This document shows positions 51,301 through 58,986 of a stretch of 64,000 nucleotides of DNA, piece by piece. A program made the position numbers and the translations under genes. The notes under the pieces are model-generated. The model ran no database searches. It saw nothing but the letters and a program-made list of their open reading frames with translations, and was not told the DNA's origin. The stretch comes from Axinella damicornis (taxonomy: Eukaryota; Porifera; Demospongiae; Axinellida; Axinellidae), in NCBI GenBank assembly GCA_963931865.1, contig OZ007508.1, positions 11,902,781 through 11,966,780 on the forward strand, written 5' to 3'. The stretch's first letter is position 1, and each line of letters opens with the position of its first letter.

Positions 51301-54300
51301 GGCCTTGTTCCCAAGCCCTTGCTCAAGACAAGGCTATCTGATATAGCTATGTATAGTGTACAGCTACATGTATGAGAGAGTTGTATACATATGACTCAAG
51401 TGCTATGGTATACAAGATACTAGTACAAGTTCTAGATAATACAGCATGCTAGTCTAGACAGGTGACTTAACACTGTTCACCATCACTTAGTGCACACGGC
51501 ACACGTCAGTTCCTTCTGGGGATCATAAGGGGGGCACGGCATGCCATTGCAGCTGGCCTCAACATGCATGAATTGGGCTGCATGTCTGTCTGCTGCAGAG
51601 CCTGGTACTGAGTCTGGATCCTTGTCCACACATTCGAACATGGTGCGATACTGAACACTGCTAGATCTACCACGATAGGCAGACATGAGGTACCCTGCGT
51701 ACTCCAGAGTCCAGGAGGAAGGACAGTGTGGTTTTGCTGGAATCATGAGGACAGTTTCCCTTGTTGCAGCATAACACACAGCACAAGGGACATTGTGGTT
51801 GAGTTTTGCTGAAAGTGGTTGATTTGGAGTGTAGAATTCTGTCCCATACATGAAGCTGAAACCTTGAACTCCAGGTGTGTACCTGAGATAGGACGGATCT
51901 CCAGGCATGCAAACATAGTTGGCTCCACCTCCACTGTCAATGTACCCACTTCCACCGACCCTCCCTGCATACACCAGCTCAGTTCCTGTGACGCTGGGGC
52001 AGGTCCTCTTCCCCCACCTTGTGTAGACCACCCCACTACTGCTTGTGGCTGGTGTTCCAGGCTGTCCAGGAGATCCAAGAGGGCCTCTCATCCCGAGATC
52101 TCCTTTCTGTCCGTCCCTTCCTGGGAGTCCTGGGGAACCTGGCAGCCCATCACGACCGTCTCGACCTCGCAGCAGTTCGTACTGGGGGCAGGAGCCTTCA
52201 CCGGTAATACTGTGGTTGTTAGAATCAGCGTTCCTCTGGACCCTTGGGACAATCCCTGCAAATATCGGAATGGGTAGATATATGCACAGTATAACAGTAT
52301 TGCTTATAAGTGTTTTATTTTGAGGGGGGGGTCTGGTCTGTAGCTGCTGAAACTTCTGGTACGATATTACCAAACAAAATAGCTGCTGAGTTAGTTGTCT
52401 GTGTAAGAAACTCTGATGATTGATTACTGTCACAGTGCGACAACAACCCACTTGTGGCTAGTCTTATTCTCCTGGAGATATCACTTCTCGGTACGCGGTG
52501 CAAGCAACATGCAGCTAACCTTCATTTGATGTTCTGCACAACTAACAATGGACCAGTTTGGAATTGTGCCCTTTACATATGTAACGCTGGTGCTGGTGAA
52601 TATTTCATGCAGAACATTGGTCAATAATCGACCCTGGTAGCAATGGCGATTACAGAGCAAGGAACAGTTAAAATGTGAAGCTCAAGTTTATTTTATGGAT
52701 GTACTGCTAGTAGCTAGTAGCTATATCATTGGTTGGCTTTCACTGTCACTGCTCTTGCCTGCCCATTTAGCTATTCATTGTACCGCCATGTAATGGGCAT
52801 GGAATGAGAACTTCATTGTGGTTGCACAATTAAGCAGTTGTGTGATCATAGCTGTTTCGTTTTGACAAGCTACGTATAACTCTAGAGCCACACAAGAGAG
52901 CAAAACCGCTTCTCTGCTCGCCTCCAAATGGGATCAGCCCCACAGCACTACTCTATGCTGGCTGCACTTTCTCCTCCTCCTCATTCTCCTTCTCCTCTTC
53001 CTTCTCCTCCTCTTCCTCCTCCCCCACCTCCTCCTCCTATTCTGCTGTTGCATAAAATCTTGAATATCAAAAATATGCTGTGATACCTGTGCCACACAGT
53101 TTGTAGAGCCTCATGCCTACTTCACAGATGTACACCTTCTGAGATAGTGCGTTCGAATACACAGGGTAATTGATAACTCTCTCTACATAGTACATACCCT
53201 CTGTCAGTCCTGCACACTGAATGAGGAGAACTGCCACGCACACCAATCCAATTTTCAATGACTGCATTCCCTCTTGCACAACTGGGAAGGCCAGCTGAAC
53301 AGGTGATCTATGTAGCTATGAAATGAACTGCTTTGATGTAGCTGGACCTGACAGCCACTTTTATACTCACTTGGTAGACTGTGAATACACTGAGAACAGG
53401 CGCAATTGCATACGTGCAGAAAGTGTAATTCTCCAGCCTTTTTCACATTCATGACATCATTGTATTCCATGTGGCGTTTGTGCGGTACTGCATCCTCCGC
53501 TGTGTATCTCGTCTTTCGGTAGCTATGTAAACGTGTGATTAAGTTATATTAAATTTGCTTGCAACAAGGCATGAATGTACTCCACCTCATAGCAGAGTGC
53601 AATGGTTCAATTAATAACGTACCAGTATGTAATTCTATCAGGCGTTCAAATTGAACACATTAACAGTTAGCTCTGTACAATAATTATGTACGTTCAGTAT
53701 AGCCTCGTTCCCAGTCCCACACCCAGCTTTCCGTCGCTGCTTAGTACTAAGCAGCGACGGAAAGCTGGGCGTGGGACTGGGAACGAAGCTACGTTCAGTA
53801 GGATCATCCACTTGTTCATGCACATGGCAATAAAGTCTTTGTGAGAACCATGGAAGTGGCCCACCTATATATACCTCTTACATTGAACAGATACCATTTC
53901 CCTCTGTGGTATCAAGTCCTTCAGAATCTATTACCACTTCATACTAGCATCCTATTTACCTTGTAATGATGTATCCAGTTCTGAGGTATTGGCAGAGAAG
54001 TGGGGTGATTTTTCACCTTCATGACATCATGTTTCCTCTCCTAACCTGTTGTCTTGTATTGCTCTATGTACTAGTTATTGCATGAGTGCAAGGGCTATAC
54101 GTCGAATATTGGCATCGAGCCCGAGGGCCGCAGGCCCGAGGGTGAGTGCCAATATTATGACGTATAGCCCGCGCACTCATGCAATAACTAGTTTGTTGCA
54201 TGATGAGGTGCCAATATAATTATCATACTGGCATTGTGGTCAGTGCCATATATCATATATTGGCATAGCAGTACCTTTGAACTTGTAGGGTATCGAAGTC

Positions 54301-57300
54301 ACTATAACCCCACTAACCTTTGTACCCTGTAACTCCTTCATGATTATAACTGTGTTTCCTCCCCCTAACCTTTGTACCCTGTTTGCTTCTACTTCATGAC
54401 ATCATTAACTGGATCATTCATAATGCATGCTGCCAACTACCATGCATATACGTACTTCACTGGAGGGTGAGTCAGGTCCATAAAGTCGGGCGGTAGCAGC
54501 TTTCCCAATCACGTGACTCACCTGCTAGTAATCACGTGACAGCTCCACCCCCAACGCTAGCTTCGCAGACGCACATCTGCACCCCAAACCTTGTCCTTGG
54601 GTGATTTGGAGGAAGGAGGCCCTTCCACCATCGTCCGCACGATAAAAACACAAGACAACTTCTGACTCGGTCTCACGGAGCGAAAACTCCGTGGACAATA
54701 ATATTCTAATGAAGCCGCGAAGGGACGGGAGGGAGGGTGAACAACCTGCACTTTACCACCGCAAATAAAGACGCTTGCCACTGTTGCCAACGAACAATCA
54801 TCTACGCATCGTTGCTAACGCCTTATACCTGCGCATGCGTAATCAGCTCCACCCTGAATCTGGTCCCATACCCATTCTGCATCCCTGTCCCATACGCGCT
54901 CGGCCTGCCATTCCCAGTTAACTCGGTTTAACGGTGTTAAACCCCATTTGTTTCCTCCTCCTAACCTTTGTACCCTGTTTGCTTCTACTTCATGACATCA
55001 TTGTTTCCTCCTAACCTTTGTACCCTGTTTGCCTCTACTTCATGACATCATTGTTCCTCCTCCTAACCTTTGTACCCTGTTTGCCTCTACTTCATGACAT
55101 CATTGTTTCCTCCCCCTAACCTTTGTACCCTGTTTGCCTCTACTTCATGACATCATTGTTTCCTCCCCCTAACCTTTGTACCCTGTTTGCCTCTACTTCA
55201 TGACATCATTGTTTCCTCCCACTAACCTTTGTACCCTGTTTGCCTCTACTTCATGACATCATTGTTTCCTCCCCGTAACCTTTGTACCTCAAGACATCAC
55301 TTTTTCCTCCCATAAACTTTGTACCCTTGCTGTTTGTGTTGTAGAGCTCCTAAACCTAGGCAGTCCTTGGTTCAGCTCTGACCTAGTCTGTGGGCATTGT
55401 TTCCCAAGGAAAGGGGTTGAAAATAGTACAAAATGGACCAGATCAGAGAACTTAATGCATTCTAATGACCACATCAAAGGACAATAGGCCAGGAAAGGGG
55501 GAAGGAGCACCCCTCTACCCCTATTTGGGGGAAACACTGCTATGTGTAGTTAATATAACCTTTGTAAATACAAGTTTTCCTGATGTCAATGCAATCCCAG
55601 GCTCCCTCTCTTGCCTCCTCTTGATGAGTGATGTCACCACTCTGACATCATTGGTTGCTGCACACTGCACAAAGCTTTTGTTGACCGACTGTCCGACTGT
55701 ACTCGTGTGTGCTGTTATGTTGAATTTGTCCGCTGTGAAAGCATTGGATCAGCTCTTAGGGTCACAGTAGTACAGTGCCTGGGACCTATCAAGAGCGCAT
55801 AAGTAGTCCGTGGGGGCACGGTCTACTTATGCGCTCTTGAACCTTACATATAGTCTGTGCTTATATATCATCACAACTCAATGTTACTGTGTTGACATAA
55901 GACATACCCTCCTTCCCTCCACTCTCCCCTCTCTCCCTCTCCCTCCCACTCTCCCTCCCTCCTTAACTCTCCCTCTCTCCCTCTCCCCTCCCTCCTCCCC
56001 TCCCTTCTTCCCTCCCTCATCATGCCCCAGGTGAAGCATGAGCAGCGCACAGATGAGGAATCTCTGGAGCAGTCGAGGATGAAGAAACAAGAGTTCATCA
56101 ACAGACAGCAACAGCTTGAGGAACAGAGGTATATATGTACGTAGACCAAGGCCCTGTTTATTCATACTTCCACTCTCAGCCAGAGTATATATATAGGACC
56201 TTGAGAGTCATGGTAATAAGACCTTGGTATTTACATGTGTAGCATGTCTCGTAGTACATACTGCTAGTTACCCCCGTCTTGTTGAGTTTCCCAATCCCTT
56301 CCCTCCTCCCCCTTCCTCTCTGCTAGGTCTCAGCATGAGCAGCGCATCGAGAAGCTGGAGAGTTATATCGCCACTAACACACAGACTGTGAACAAGTTAC
56401 GCCGAGAGCATGAGAAACTCTCAGAGGAAATCAGGTGAGGGAGATGGTAGTGTATATGTGTGTGTGTGTGCACTAGTGGGCATGTACATGTATCCCATGT
56501 ATCGAGTATACAACCTCAGTGTTGTGTGGTCTAGTACATACGTATGTGTCTTCATCTTACCTGTTCAGCATAAGGGTTGCTCCATGCACCATGCAGATTG
56601 CGGCATAGGTTATAATAATATTATGGTGCATGTATTTGATATTTGTTCCTCTTTGTAGTCAAGCCACCCTCCGCTATCGTGAACTAAATGATGCTCTGGA
56701 GACTGTCCAGGAAAAGCTGAGGGATGCCAGGGTAAGGTGCCATCTGCATCTATTTTTTGTTCATATGTAGTGGATCCTCCTTTCCCCCTTCCCTTCCTCC
56801 CCTCCTTCTCTCCTTCCCTCCCTCCCTGTCCACCTCTCCCCCTCCTTCTCTCCTCCCCTCTCCTTCTCTCCTCCCCTCTCCTTCTCTGCTCCCCTCTCCT
56901 TCTCTCCTCCCCTCTCCTTCTCCCCCCTCCTTCTCTTCTCCCCTTCCTCCCTCCCCCTCCTCTCCTCCCCTTCCCTCCCTCCTCCAGGTGGACACGCAAG
57001 AGAGCTCTCGTGAACAGAAGAAGGCTGAGATGCTGGAGAACCTAAAAAGGCTCTACCCTGGAGTTGTAAGTTCACTTTAAATTTGTCAGCACATGGAGCT
57101 GTGAAATACTGCTACCATCAGTGCAAGGAAGGCATGCAGTTTCTTCATTGCCCCCTGGCTAGTGTCTGTGCTTTTGTGGTGTCATTGTATTACCAGTTGA
57201 CCAAGGTGCTCGTGGACGTCATTCTATTAAAGCGTGGATCATTTTCATATTACATGTATAGAGACTTGTTTGTTTTCTTTGCTACTTCTCTGCTTATCAT

Positions 57301-58308
57301 TTTGGTTTTCTACTTATTTACCAGTATGGCCGTCTGATTGACCTTTGTGAACCTGTCCACCGACGGTAGGTGATCGGATATTTGGTATTGCATGCACAAA
57401 CATGTCACTGTCAAAAATTTTAAAATGTGTGTGCCCTCCCTCCCTCCCTCCCTCCCTCCTCCTTCCCCCTCCTCCGTTCCCTCCCTCCCTCCCTCCCTCC
57501 CTCCCTCCCTCCCTCCCTCCCTCCCTCCCTCCCTCCCTCCCTCCCTCCCTCCCTCCCTCCCTCCCTCCCTCCCATCCTCCCTCCCTCCCTCCCTCCCTCC
57601 CTCCCTCCCTCCCTCCCTCCCTCCCTCCCTCCCATCCTCCCTCCCTCCCTCCCATCCTCCCTCCCTCCCTCCCTCCCTCCTCCCTCCCTCCCTCCCTCCC
57701 TCCCTCCCTCCCTCCCTCCCTCCCTGCCTCCCTCCCTCCCTCCCTCTCTCCCTCCCATCCTCCCTCCCTCCCTCCCTCCCTCCCTCCCTCCCTCCCTCCC
57801 TCCCTCCCTCCCTCCCTCCCTCCCTCCCTCCCTCCCTCCCTCCCTCCCATCCTCCCTCCCTCCCATCCTCCCTCCCTCCCTCCCTCCCTCCCTCCCTCCC
57901 TCCCTCCCTCCCTCCCTCCCTCCCTCCCTCCCTCCCTCCTCCCTCCCTCCCTCCCTCCCTCCCTCCCTCCCTCCCTCCCTCCCTCCCTCCCTCCCTCCCT
58001 CCCTCCCTCCCTCCCTCCCTCCTCCCTCCCTCCCTCCCATCCTCCCTCCCTCCCTCCCTCCCTCCCTCCCTCCCTCCCTCCCTCCCCCCCTCCCTCCCTC
58101 CCCCCTCCCTCCCTCCCTCCCTCCCTCCCTCCCTCCCTCCCTCCCTCCCTCCCTCCCTCCCTCCCTCCCTCCCTCCCTCCCTCCCTCCCTCCCTCTCTCC
58201 CTCAGGTTCTCTGTGGCAATCACTAAGGTACTGGGTCGCAACATGGATGCCATTGTGGTGGACCAGGAGAAAACTGGCAAGGACTGCATCCAGTACATCA
58301 AGGAACAA
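25708..58308 (+). CDS. smc1: SMC1 cohesin ATPase, N-terminal 560 codons in 19 exons
   Basis: Core subunit of the cohesin ring. Exons: 25708-25816, 27055-27131, 35175-35278, 35384-35423, 36308-36388, 37198-37265, 38333-38423, 39090-39167, 40619-40726, 41345-41535, 43399-43447, 45652-45762, 46301-46372, 56031-56128, 56327-56434, 56659-56731, 56988-57065, 57325-57365, 58206-58308. All junctions are GT-AG and in phase; the total is 1680 bases. The protein starts [18 protein letters not shown] and has Walker A GPNGAGKSN at about residue 32, then [36 protein letters not shown] and a long coiled coil. It ends in the hinge at [20 protein letters not shown]. The family is about 1230 residues long, and the second coil and ABC half with the signature motif are not found before the window end. 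Introns 2 (8.0 kb) and 13 (9.7 kb) hold a retroelement and two antisense genes. Confidence 0.96.
26100..26570 (+). repeat. Diverged ~234-bp duplication in SMC1 intron 1
   Basis: ATCCTCTGAGATTGATTCTGA occurs at 26121 and again at 26355 with related surroundings, including G-rich blocks on both sides. No coding potential is evident. Confidence 0.65.
27441..27520. mobile_element. TAGCCTCG foldback MITE, 80 bp
   Basis: Ends TAGCCTCGTCCCCAGGCC and GGCGAGGCCGAGGCTA enclose a short hairpin. The flanks GCTGCTACA and GCTGCTGCT agree at 6 of 9 bases, so the target duplication is uncertain. Confidence 0.65.
27994..28264. repeat. Near-perfect 271-bp palindrome
   Basis: Arms of about 116 bases (27994-28109 and 28149-28264) are complementary with about one mismatch, around a 39-base loop. 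Each arm carries matching frames on opposite strands, and these frames are artefacts of the palindrome. Such intact arms imply recent formation. It lies in SMC1 intron 2. Confidence 0.9.
28883..28936 (+). repeat. GAA microsatellite
   Basis: GAA-rich tract of about 54 bases in SMC1 intron 2, next to a GC-rich stretch (28600-29060). The poly-Ser frame on the minus strand is a by-product. Confidence 0.85.
29945..30937 (-). pseudogene. DIRS tyrosine recombinase, frameshifted
   Basis: The N-terminal SAM-like part is in one frame (30937 to ~30470; [18 protein letters not shown]). The middle is in a second frame (30440-30207) and the catalytic end in a third (30244-29945). The end shows [16 protein letters not shown] and then [14 protein letters not shown], giving the His-x-x-Arg and Tyr of the catalytic site. 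An A8 run at about 30208 is one likely frameshift site. Confidence 0.85.
30883..31260 (-). pseudogene. DIRS RNase H, C-terminal part
   Basis: The minus-strand sequence reads [20 protein letters not shown] and then [17 protein letters not shown], typical of the end of the DIRS RNase H domain, including a conserved acidic residue (CDN) and the NDLADDLSR tail. The upstream half is missing with the RT palm. Confidence 0.8.
31551..32180 (-). pseudogene. DIRS reverse transcriptase, N-terminal part only
   Basis: The frame contains [20 protein letters not shown] followed by SVNDGIDP, the fingers region of DIRS reverse transcriptases (template and nucleotide contact). Similarity stops just after, and the frame ends at 31551. 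The palm with the catalytic aspartates is absent, so this is an internal deletion. Confidence 0.85.
32379..34172 (-). pseudogene. DIRS gag, apparent intron and one frameshift
   Basis: The first exon, 33974-34172, starts [20 protein letters not shown] and ends at a GTGAGT donor. The reading resumes in phase 1 at 33278 after CACACCTTAG (GVLTTSVAM). The frame then runs to 32887, and homologous sequence continues in another frame (33029-32379) with [20 protein letters not shown] and a Cys/His-rich [18 protein letters not shown] module of zinc-knuckle type. A frameshift near 32900 therefore breaks it. The ~695-base intron holds the GAGCTGCTAGCTC repeats and a ~35-base G run. Confidence 0.75.
33657..33890. 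repeat. GAGCTGCTAGCTC repeat in the gag intron
   Basis: Eight copies of a near-palindromic AGCTGCTAGCT core occur at about 33661, 33702, 33731, 33764, 33788, 33817, 33845 and 33874, spaced 24-41 bases apart, with CCGTTGGAAAGTCGGGG-like linkers. Confidence 0.85.
34495..34645. repeat. G/C-run element with CCCCCCTTGAAT blocks
   Basis: A G run is followed by GCATTCGCCCCCCCTTGAAT and a second CCCCCCCTTGAATGAT. Complementary forms occur at 36101-36175 and 45450-45520, so the homopolymers here belong to a repeated unit. Confidence 0.6.
34724..34962. mobile_element. MITE with ~38-bp inverted repeats
   Basis: Left TATATGTGGGTGGTTCAAGT and right ACTTGAACCACCCACATATA are complementary. The match continues past CGGTACCTTAAT with few differences. 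TA flanks both ends. No coding. Confidence 0.85.
35554..36071. mobile_element. MITE with ~30-bp TIRs and 9-bp target duplication
   Basis: Left ATAGATAATATAAACCGG and its complement at the right match over about 30 bases. GGTGAAAGC is repeated at 35545-35553 and 36072-36080. The right end has three extra bases (CAT). Inner inverted motifs CATTGTAACGGGTG / ACCCGTTACAATG lie near 35620 and 35990. The 9-base duplication suggests a Mutator-like helper. It sits in SMC1 intron 4. Confidence 0.85.
36425..36993. mobile_element. Long TAGCCTCG-family MITE
   Basis: Ends TAGCCTCGTTCCCAGACC and GGCCTGGGAATGAGGCTA are inverted. Flanks CAGCGACAC and CCGCGACAC match at 8 of 9 bases. It is 569 bases long with no transposase frame. 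It is in SMC1 intron 5. Confidence 0.8.
37013..37186 (+). repeat. CA-rich microsatellite
   Basis: CACACA and CACTCACA tracts in intron 5 directly before exon 6. Confidence 0.85.
37275..37580 (+). repeat. CCCT microsatellite in SMC1 intron 6
   Basis: Two long CCTC blocks are each followed by the same ~40-base interruption (CCTCCGTCCCTCCTTCATCC), a higher-order duplication. The pyrimidines are on the SMC1 sense strand. Confidence 0.9.
38474..39045. mobile_element. CCGTA MITE carrying a HIRAN-like coding relic
   Basis: Left TACCGTAGTGTCCCGTTAAT and right ATTAGCGGGACACTACGGTA are inverted over about 30 bases with one mismatch. TA can be the target. The plus-strand frame 38604-38921 includes [20 protein letters not shown], then [10 protein letters not shown] and a [11 protein letters not shown] block. 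This resembles the HIRAN-like beta module that recurs in uncharacterised invertebrate repeat proteins, where a VAV...GHVPR pattern is usual. It has no start context or transposase and fills most of SMC1 intron 7. Confidence 0.75.
39402..39737. mobile_element. 336-bp foldback MITE
   Basis: Two inverted arms of about 140 bases begin AATGGCACATTCTAAATAGA and end in its near complement. Both share the internal block CTAACTACCCTAAGGCCTA. A single arm recurs at 58421-58583 (intron after SMC1 exon 19). A separate TAGCCTCG-family right end (GGGAACGAGGCTA) lies at 39821-39834. Confidence 0.8.
39948..40051. repeat. Palindromic foldback, 104 bp
   Basis: TCTATTGCCGTATTGCATGA is mirrored around GTGCTGCAGGC, with outer imperfect arms TACCGAATACTGGGAA / TTCCCAGTACGTGGTA. 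Related by its ATTGCATGAGTG core to the foldback at 54070-54192. Confidence 0.8.
40557..40591 (+). other. Ghost duplicate of part of SMC1 exon 9
   Basis: TACCACAATGAAGAACACAT followed by TGATAACCTC, in intron 8, aligns with exon 9 at 40654-40687 (TACCACAGTGAGGAACACAT and TGATGGCCTC) with only a few transitions. It would translate as HNEEHIDNL. It has no acceptor of its own and lies 28 bases before the real exon. Confidence 0.8.
42115..42740. mobile_element. TAGCCTCGG MITE with perfect 9-bp target duplication
   Basis: The left end TAGCCTCGGTCCCAGGCTCT and the right end AGAGCCTGGGACCGAGGCTA are exact complements, and the match extends to about 38 bases. GGGGCCACC is repeated exactly at 42106-42114 and 42741-42749. 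The left arm carries a ~20-base G run. It lies in SMC1 intron 10. Confidence 0.92.
42839..43067. mobile_element. CAGGAGCA MITE with 7-bp target duplication
   Basis: Left CAGGAGCACATGAGCCGCCA and right GGCGGCTCATGTGCTCCTG are inverted. TATTGAG (42832-42838) and TATTGAA (43068-43074) flank it. The subterminal GAGCCGCCAAAGGCGG hairpin resembles that of the element at 59951-60786. Confidence 0.85.
43646..44217. mobile_element. CACGGGGCCA TIR element with zinc-finger-like frame
   Basis: Left CACGGGGCCACAGTTACC and right GGTGAACCATGGCCCCGTG are imperfect inverted repeats that extend through TTGCCGACGCAAT-type sequence. TACGTA borders both ends. The minus-strand frame 43816-44016 starts [20 protein letters not shown] and has a Cys-x-Cys...His-x3-His arrangement (CSCG then HVRKH), like a lone zinc finger. 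It may be a relic of a transposase N-terminus. SMC1 intron 11. Confidence 0.6.
44218..45520. repeat. Two ATTTTCATG-rich blocks and a G-run element
   Basis: 44240-44490 and 45205-45450 are dense in CATGAAA / TTTCATG motifs in both orientations, separated by ~700 bases of ordinary sequence. The G-run element TTTTTTCAAGGGGG... with AGATTCAAGGGGGCGTGAAT follows at 45450-45520. No gene is seen. Confidence 0.55.
46929..47507. mobile_element. CGAGCCTGAGCG MITE
   Basis: The left end ATTGGAGGACGAGCCTGAGC and the right end GCTCAGGCTCGCCCCAATAA are inverted. The interior shares CTCCGTCTTTGTTGTCGCC with the complement of the element at 21155-21737. It also shares CCAGTTTATTGCAG with an intron segment of collagen gene 1 at about 49518. 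SMC1 intron 13. Confidence 0.7.
47671..48127. mobile_element. CAGCCCGTTTACACT MITE
   Basis: CAGCCCGTTTACACT and AGTGTAAACGGGCTG are exact inverted ends, and GTTTACACTACG-like motifs repeat inside. A C run lies at about 47920. There is no clear target duplication. SMC1 intron 13. Confidence 0.8.
48558..49922 (-). CDS. Short-chain collagen-like secreted protein, copy 1
   Basis: Two exons, 49862-49922 and 48558-49330, joined in phase 1 across a 531-base intron, encode about 277 residues. The first exon is a signal peptide ([20 protein letters not shown]). The second starts [12 protein letters not shown] and has about 11 Gly-X-Y triplets ([20 protein letters not shown] onward). A Cys-rich C-terminal domain follows ([40 protein letters not shown]), ending CAVCTK. 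This layout of a short triple helix plus a globular tail matches the sponge short-chain (C4-like) collagens, extracellular matrix proteins. It lies antisense within SMC1 intron 13, about 1.6 kb from its paralog. Exon 1 is conventional here, unlike in copy 2. Confidence 0.88.
49935..51480. other. Spacer between collagen paralogs
   Basis: Contains TACTATCAATCAATGACCGTT repeats (about 50945-51075; unit about 30 bases, GAGCTACTATCAGTCAATGA) and a diverged TAGCCTCG-like hairpin at about 51302-51340. No supported gene. Confidence 0.55.
51483..53279 (-). CDS. Short-chain collagen-like secreted protein, copy 2
   Basis: The second exon, 51483-52255, is a close paralog of copy 1: [12 protein letters not shown], about 12 Gly-X-Y triplets (one inserted; [16 protein letters not shown]), then the same Cys-rich tail ending CAVCTK. 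The likely first exon is 53087-53279. It starts [20 protein letters not shown], a signal peptide, carries a further [20 protein letters not shown] segment, and ends at a phase-1 GTATCA donor that fits 52255. That gives about 321 residues. The Met at 53267 is an alternative start. The exon homologous to copy 1's leader is present but broken at ~52636-52686, so copy 2 appears to use a different first exon. If 53087-53279 belongs to another gene, copy 2 would lack a leader. Confidence 0.75.
52636..52686 (-). pseudogene. Broken signal-peptide exon of collagen copy 2
   Basis: The minus-strand sequence GAGCTTCACATTTTAACTG aligns with copy 1's leader exon GAGCTTCAAAATTCAGCTG. The start codon is TTG and an in-frame TAA follows. 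Downstream intron sequence also matches (TTGTTAGTTGTGCAGAACAT against TTGTTAGTTGCGTAGAACAT), so this is a true homologous position, not chance. Confidence 0.8.
52970..53042 (+). repeat. CTCCTC pyrimidine tract
   Basis: C/T-rich stretch (GA-rich on the sense strand of collagen copy 2) just after its proposed first exon. Confidence 0.85.
53700..53791. mobile_element. 92-bp TAGCCTCG foldback with perfect 9-bp duplication
   Basis: An almost perfect hairpin from TAGCCTCGTTCCCAGTCC to GGACTGGGAACGAAGCTA. CGTTCAGTA flanks it exactly at 53691-53699 and 53792-53800. It is the cleanest copy of the family. Confidence 0.95.
54070..54192. repeat. 123-bp foldback, ACTAGTTATTGCATGAGTGC arms
   Basis: ACTAGTTATTGCATGAGTGC and its complement at the right bracket inner arms GGGCTATACGTC / GACGTATAGCCC and AATATTGGCA / TGCCAATATT, with GCCCGAGGGCCGC at the centre. 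Confidence 0.85.
54950..55330 (+). repeat. 53-bp minisatellite, about eight copies
   Basis: The unit contains CTAACCTTTGTACCCTGTTT and CTTCATGACATCATTG. Period 53 (for example 55106 and 55159). Degenerate outliers at 53985-54050 and 54340-54410 show that the array was once longer and was interrupted by unrelated sequence at 54415-54945. Confidence 0.9.
55789..55840. repeat. Near-perfect hairpin, 52 bp
   Basis: TCAAGAGCGCATAAGTAG and CTACTTATGCGCTCTTGA are exact complements around TCCGTGGGGGCACGGT, itself self-complementary. SMC1 intron 13, 190 bases before exon 14. Confidence 0.9.
55907..56020 (+). repeat. CCCT tract before SMC1 exon 14
   Basis: CTCCCT-rich pyrimidine tract that runs almost into the CCCCAG acceptor at 56030. 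Confidence 0.9.
56775..56985 (+). repeat. CCTCTCCTTCT tract before SMC1 exon 17
   Basis: Pyrimidine-only repeat (CTCCTTCTCTCCTCCCCT units) ending at the CTCCAG acceptor at 56987. Confidence 0.9.
57437..58204 (+). repeat. ~770-bp CCCT microsatellite in SMC1 intron 18
   Basis: CCCT repeats with sparse CCAT and CCT interruptions fill the intron to the acceptor CTCAG at 58205. The long Pro/Ser and Gly/Arg frames on both strands are artefacts. Confidence 0.95.
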
Positions 58309-58420
58309 GTGAGTGAGTGAGTGTGTATATATTTGTGTGAGAGAGAGAAAGAGAGAGAGAGAGATGTGTTTGAAAAGATTTAAAGAGTGAAACACGTCAT
58401 CTGAATGTATATATGTGCCT

Positions 58421-58583
58421 CAGCAATTTTTGTTGATCTCTAACTGCTAAACTAAACAAGCTTCACACTTGGAAGCTCTACTGACTACCCTAAGGCCTAC
58501 GTACGTGTATGATGTAACCAGATTGCCAACCCCCCCCAGAGATTTTGGGTGAGCTCTATTTAGACTTATGCAAATATGCCATA
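58421..58583 (+). mobile_element. Single arm of the 39402-39737 foldback family
   Basis: Shares CTACCCTAAGGCCTAC, the CAGATTG...CAACCCCC stretch and GCTCTATTTAGACTTATG with the right arm of that element. No second arm. Confidence 0.75.
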
Positions 58584-58589
58584 CATAAT

Positions 58590-58986
58590 ATCTGCTGTGC
58601 TTACATGCCAATGAACATTTGTAGTTAACTGTGTGGAAGTGTCATTGGCTGTTGCGGTTATTCGTGGTCCTCATGCCATGATTCAGAACACTATTCTGAT
58701 ATGTGCTTGCGGCGCAGCTTCACCACAAACCGGAATGAAGGGGGGTTCTTCCGAGAATTTTCTTCCGAAGAGTGTTGGCTTTGTATGTACTGTAAGTACC
58801 TAAAAGTGGTGCAGTGAGCGTTGATTGTGAATCTTCTAGAGCTTCATTTAGGCCTTCCGTAGCTGCGTTTAGGCCTTCTGGAGATGTGTTTATAACAGAA
58901 ACCTGGACCAGCAACAGAAAGGTTTCCAAATCTCGGCATCAATTTTAAGAGCGTGTACCGTACCATACCTGTTGTCACTACAGTAC
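58590..58986. other. Intron or intergenic sequence, nothing identified
   Basis: A minus-strand frame with SPEGLNAATEGLNEALEDSQ and a short internal AAGGCCTAAAYG repeat is noticeable but has no splice context or recognised similarity. Confidence 0.3.

Noticed and set aside
57310..58395. Very long Pro/Ser and Gly/Arg reading frames on both strands
   Set aside because: They are translations of the CCCT microsatellite; all frames are open because the repeat has no stops. The same applies to 37123-37705 and 61409-61983.
58720..58929. Minus-strand coding exon
   Set aside because: The frame looks protein-like but carries an internal short repeat and has no splice context next to the assembly gap.
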